A DNA stretch of 42,445 nt, taken from Cellulophaga sp. BC115SP (lineage in GTDB: Bacteria; Bacteroidota; Bacteroidia; Cytophagales; Spirosomataceae). The DNA is taken from the NCBI RefSeq assembly GCF_009905545.1, contig NZ_JAAALB010000050.1, positions 1 to 42,445 on the forward strand, in the 5' to 3' direction. The notes under the pieces were generated by a model, which worked only from the letters and a program-made list of their open reading frames with translations, was not told where the DNA came from and ran no database searches. The position numbers and the translations under genes were made by a program. Position 1 is the first letter of the stretch. Every line of letters starts with the position of its first letter. Below, piece after piece: positions 40,169-42,445 of the stretch.

Positions 40169-41695
40169 ATGAAAAAAATCTTATTATTAATCCTTCTGAG
40201 TGTTTCTTTATTGGTAAAAGCTCAAAATTCTCCGATTGTATCAACCTCCAATGGTAAGGTGCAAGGTTCAAACAGTTCAGATAATACTGTTCGTATTTTC
40301 AAGGGTATTCCTTTTGCAGCCCCACCCGTAGGTGATTTGCGTTGGAAAGCTCCACAAGCCGTACAAAACTGGAAAGGTATTAAAGCGTGTACAAGCTTTT
40401 CGGCAAGCCCTATGCAAAATAAACCTCAGCCTTTTTATTGTTGGACAGAAGAGTTTATCGCTCAACCAGAACCCATCAACGAAGATTGTTTGTACCTCAA
40501 TGTTTGGACAAGCACAAATGCAAAATCCGAAAAACAACCCGTATTGGTATGGATTTATGGTGGTGGATTAAATAGTGGTTCTGCCAATTGTGCCATTTAT
40601 GATGGCGAAGAAATGGCAAAAAAAGGCGTAGTTTTTGTCAGTATCAATTATCGTGTTGGCGTTTTTGGTTTCATGGCTCATCCTGAACTAACGAAAGAGT
40701 CCGGCTATCAGTCTTCTGGAAATTATGGCTTTTTAGACCAAATCGCTGCTTTGAAATGGGTACAAAAAAATATAGCTGCCTTTGGTGGCGACCCAAACAA
40801 TGTAACTATTGCCGGACAATCTGCGGGAGCATTTAGCGTAACCGCCTTGATATCTTCACCGTTGGCGAAGGGACTTTTTCACAAGGCTATTCCGCAAAGT
40901 GGGGGTTTGTTATCGAATATGCTCAGTCAGAATTTAGAAAAAGCGGAGTCGCAAGGGCTTGCTTTTATGAAAAAAGCAAATGCCAATTCCATAGCAGAAC
41001 TAAGAAAAAAATCAGCCGAAGAATTGCAAACTTTGAGCAATAACCAAGAATTAGGCAGATTTGGCACAACGATGGACGGATACGTTTTACCTGTGAATTT
41101 GTTTGAACATTTTCAAAAAGGCTTGCATAATCAAACCCCAATTTTAACAGGTTGGGTTACAGGCGATGGTAGTTTTTTAGGAGATAGTAGAATGACTGTT
41201 GAAGACTATCAAAAAGAAGCCCAAACAAAATATGGAGACAGAGCCGAAAACTATTTAAGTATTTTTCCAGCTACAACAACTGATGAAGTAAAAGCTGTGA
41301 AACAAAAATTAACCTTATTAGGTTTTGCGGGCTTGCCTTCGCATTTATTAGCCAGTTTTAATAGCAAGACCAGTTATGTGTATCAATTCGGACACGTGCC
41401 ACCCGACAAGCCCAATTTTCCAAATTATGGAGCATTTCATACTTCCGAAGTACCTTATGTTCTTCATACTTTGCATACTTGGAATCGTCCGTGGCAAGCA
41501 TTAGACAAAAAAATAGAAAATATATTTTCAAGTTACTGGGTCAATTTTGCGAAAACGGGGAATCCTAATGGACAAAATTTGCCAGCATGGAAAAGTTACG
41601 ATAGACAGAAAGGCGAAATTTTGGTAGTAGATTCTAAGATAGAATCGAAACCAGCATTTTTGAAAAAAGAATTTGATTTTTTAGAAGTGAGATAA
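40169..41695 (+). CDS. Secreted type-B carboxylesterase
   Basis: 508 residues with a signal peptide (MKKILLLILLSVSLLVKAQ). FKGIPFAAPPVGDLRWKAP, EDCLYLNVWT (107-114), oxyanion hole GGG at 131-133, nucleophile S218 in GGDPNNVTIAGQSAGAFSV and the catalytic histidine in GAFHTSEVPYVL identify the PF00135 family; the C-terminal YWVNFAKTGNPNG is typical. It probably hydrolyses esters of plant- or algal-type organic acids outside the cytoplasm, complementing the beta-glucosidase. Confidence 0.9.
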   Translation: MKKILLLILLSVSLLVKAQNSPIVSTSNGKVQGSNSSDNTVRIFKGIPFAAPPVGDLRWKAPQAVQNWKGIKACTSFSASPMQNKPQPFYCWTEEFIAQPEPINEDCLYLNVWTSTNAKSEKQPVLVWIYGGGLNSGSANCAIYDGEEMAKKGVVFVSINYRVGVFGFMAHPELTKESGYQSSGNYGFLDQIAALKWVQKNIAAFGGDPNNVTIAGQSAGAFSVTALISSPLAKGLFHKAIPQSGGLLSNMLSQNLEKAESQGLAFMKKANANSIAELRKKSAEELQTLSNNQELGRFGTTMDGYVLPVNLFEHFQKGLHNQTPILTGWVTGDGSFLGDSRMTVEDYQKEAQTKYGDRAENYLSIFPATTTDEVKAVKQKLTLLGFAGLPSHLLASFNSKTSYVYQFGHVPPDKPNFPNYGAFHTSEVPYVLHTLHTWNRPWQALDKKIENIFSSYWVNFAKTGNPNGQNLPAWKSYDRQKGEILVVDSKIESKPAFLKKEFDFLEVR

Positions 41696-41777
41696 GGATT
41701 ACTGTAACTAAATTACTGGGACAACATGTTCTTTGCTTTTTAAAAAATAGGATAGTATAAACATTTAAAATAGAGCC

Positions 41778-42445
41778 ATGTTTTCAAAATTTATTTCAAT
41801 CATAACGATAGTAATACTATCAATATCCAATCTTTATGGACAGCAAACACTACGAAGAGCGTTCCAGCCTGCTAATGTAGTAAATAAAATTCCGTATGGA
41901 AATAATCCTCAAGGAGGGCATTATGTACAAACAAAAGATGCTAAAATTTATTATGAAGTCTATGGTAAAGGTCAACCAATCGTGTTGTTGCATGGAGGTT
42001 TATTTGGCTCGACCATTGAGTTTGCTGATTTTATCGACCAACTGAAAGGACAATATCAAGTGATAGCTATTTCTACTCGTGGACATGGTAAATCAGAATT
42101 GGGAACAGAGCCACTAACACTTGAGCAAAGAGCCAATGATGCCATGACTGTTATCAATGCTGTTACTAAAGATAGTGTCATCGTACTTGGCTTTAGTGAT
42201 GGTGGGTATTCGGCTTATAAATTAGGCGCCATGTATCCAGCAAGAGTAAAGAAAATGATTGTCATTGGTGCTGGTGAGATTCGTCCGGGATTAAGAGAGT
42301 TTAAATTCACGGCAAAGATGGCAATGGAAATGGATAAACCTTTCTGGGAGCAACAACTCAAATTGATGCCAGAACCCAACCGAGTGGAAGATTTGTTTAC
42401 ACAAGTAGCCAACTGCTATAATAATGTTACGGTGAGTAAAGAATT
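41778..42445 (+). CDS. Alpha/beta hydrolase, cut by the window end
   Basis: Open from the ATG at 41778 to the last base (222 codons seen, no stop). Signal peptide MFSKFISIITIVILSISNLYGQ. The mature part shows YYEVYGKGQPIVLLHGGLFGS (oxyanion region), ISTRGHGKSELG, the nucleophile elbow LGFSDGGYSAYKLGAMYP and VKKMIVIGAG. The nucleophile is the serine of GFSDGG. The acid and histidine lie beyond the window. Third exported hydrolase of the plus-strand cluster. Confidence 0.85.
   Translation, partial: MFSKFISIITIVILSISNLYGQQTLRRAFQPANVVNKIPYGNNPQGGHYVQTKDAKIYYEVYGKGQPIVLLHGGLFGSTIEFADFIDQLKGQYQVIAISTRGHGKSELGTEPLTLEQRANDAMTVINAVTKDSVIVLGFSDGGYSAYKLGAMYPARVKKMIVIGAGEIRPGLREFKFTAKMAMEMDKPFWEQQLKLMPEPNRVEDLFTQVANCYNNVTVSKE

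Overview
The window looks like chromosomal DNA of a member of the Bacteroidota, probably a Cytophagales-type environmental heterotroph. The basis is AT-rich DNA, promoter boxes of the TAnnTTTG type, weak Shine-Dalgarno sequences, and protein families typical of that phylum (TIGR04423/TIGR03986 CRISPR proteins, DUF4143 ATPase, secreted beta-helix proteins). The genus cannot be fixed from the sequence alone.

Region 1 (94-12369, all minus strand) is a type III CRISPR-Cas locus. In transcription order it encodes Cas6, a Cas10 without an HD nuclease domain but with an intact GGDD cyclase motif, a single-domain Cas7-like RAMP, a Csx10/Cas5-like protein with a helical Cas11-like tail, a tandem Cas7-Cas7 RAMP, a TIGR04423 protein, a large TIGR03986 RAMP, a Card1/Can2-type CARF nuclease, an AAA/DUF4143 ATPase, a CARF-HEPN ribonuclease (TM1812/Csx1 group) and a small CARF-like protein that may be a ring nuclease. 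The subunit set (four Cas7 domains, one Cas5, one putative Cas11) matches that of III-D variant complexes, but with a different distribution of fusions. No CRISPR array or cas1/cas2 lies in the window. A 47-bp perfect palindrome covers the translation start of the ATPase gene.

Region 2 (12370-15908) holds a 520-bp spacer with a strong terminator, an iron-dependent alcohol dehydrogenase with its AraC-type regulator, and a decayed MalY/PatB-type aminotransferase pseudogene.

Region 3 (15964-29849) contains a six-gene minus-strand operon (SnoaL-like, secreted LamG-like, secreted beta-helix, MDR oxidoreductase, EgtD, EgtB). It is divergent from a Crp/Fnr regulator and an OpuC/EgtU-type ABC transporter, followed by a second Crp/Fnr gene and SnoaL-like, dioxygenase and esterase genes. 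A 14-bp dyad (5-4-5, Fnr-like spacing, centre rTAG) sits at a fixed distance upstream of three promoters. In front of the egt operon it is repeated three times at exactly 23-bp intervals. The transporter's binding protein and permease are separated by an in-frame stop codon.

Region 4 (29842-42445) is a catabolic cluster around an IclR regulator. On the minus strand are a MaoC/HTD2-like hydratase, CaiB-type CoA transferase, thiolase, SDR, PnuC-like membrane protein and cupin. On the plus strand are a VOC protein, IclR regulator, BASS-type transporter, GH3 beta-glucosidase, 3-hydroxyacyl-CoA dehydrogenase, type-B carboxylesterase and a truncated alpha/beta hydrolase. The set would suit release of an organic acid from a glycoside or ester, uptake, CoA activation and beta-oxidation-like cleavage. 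Repeats built on TTAGGAATT occur here, one copy inside a coding sequence.
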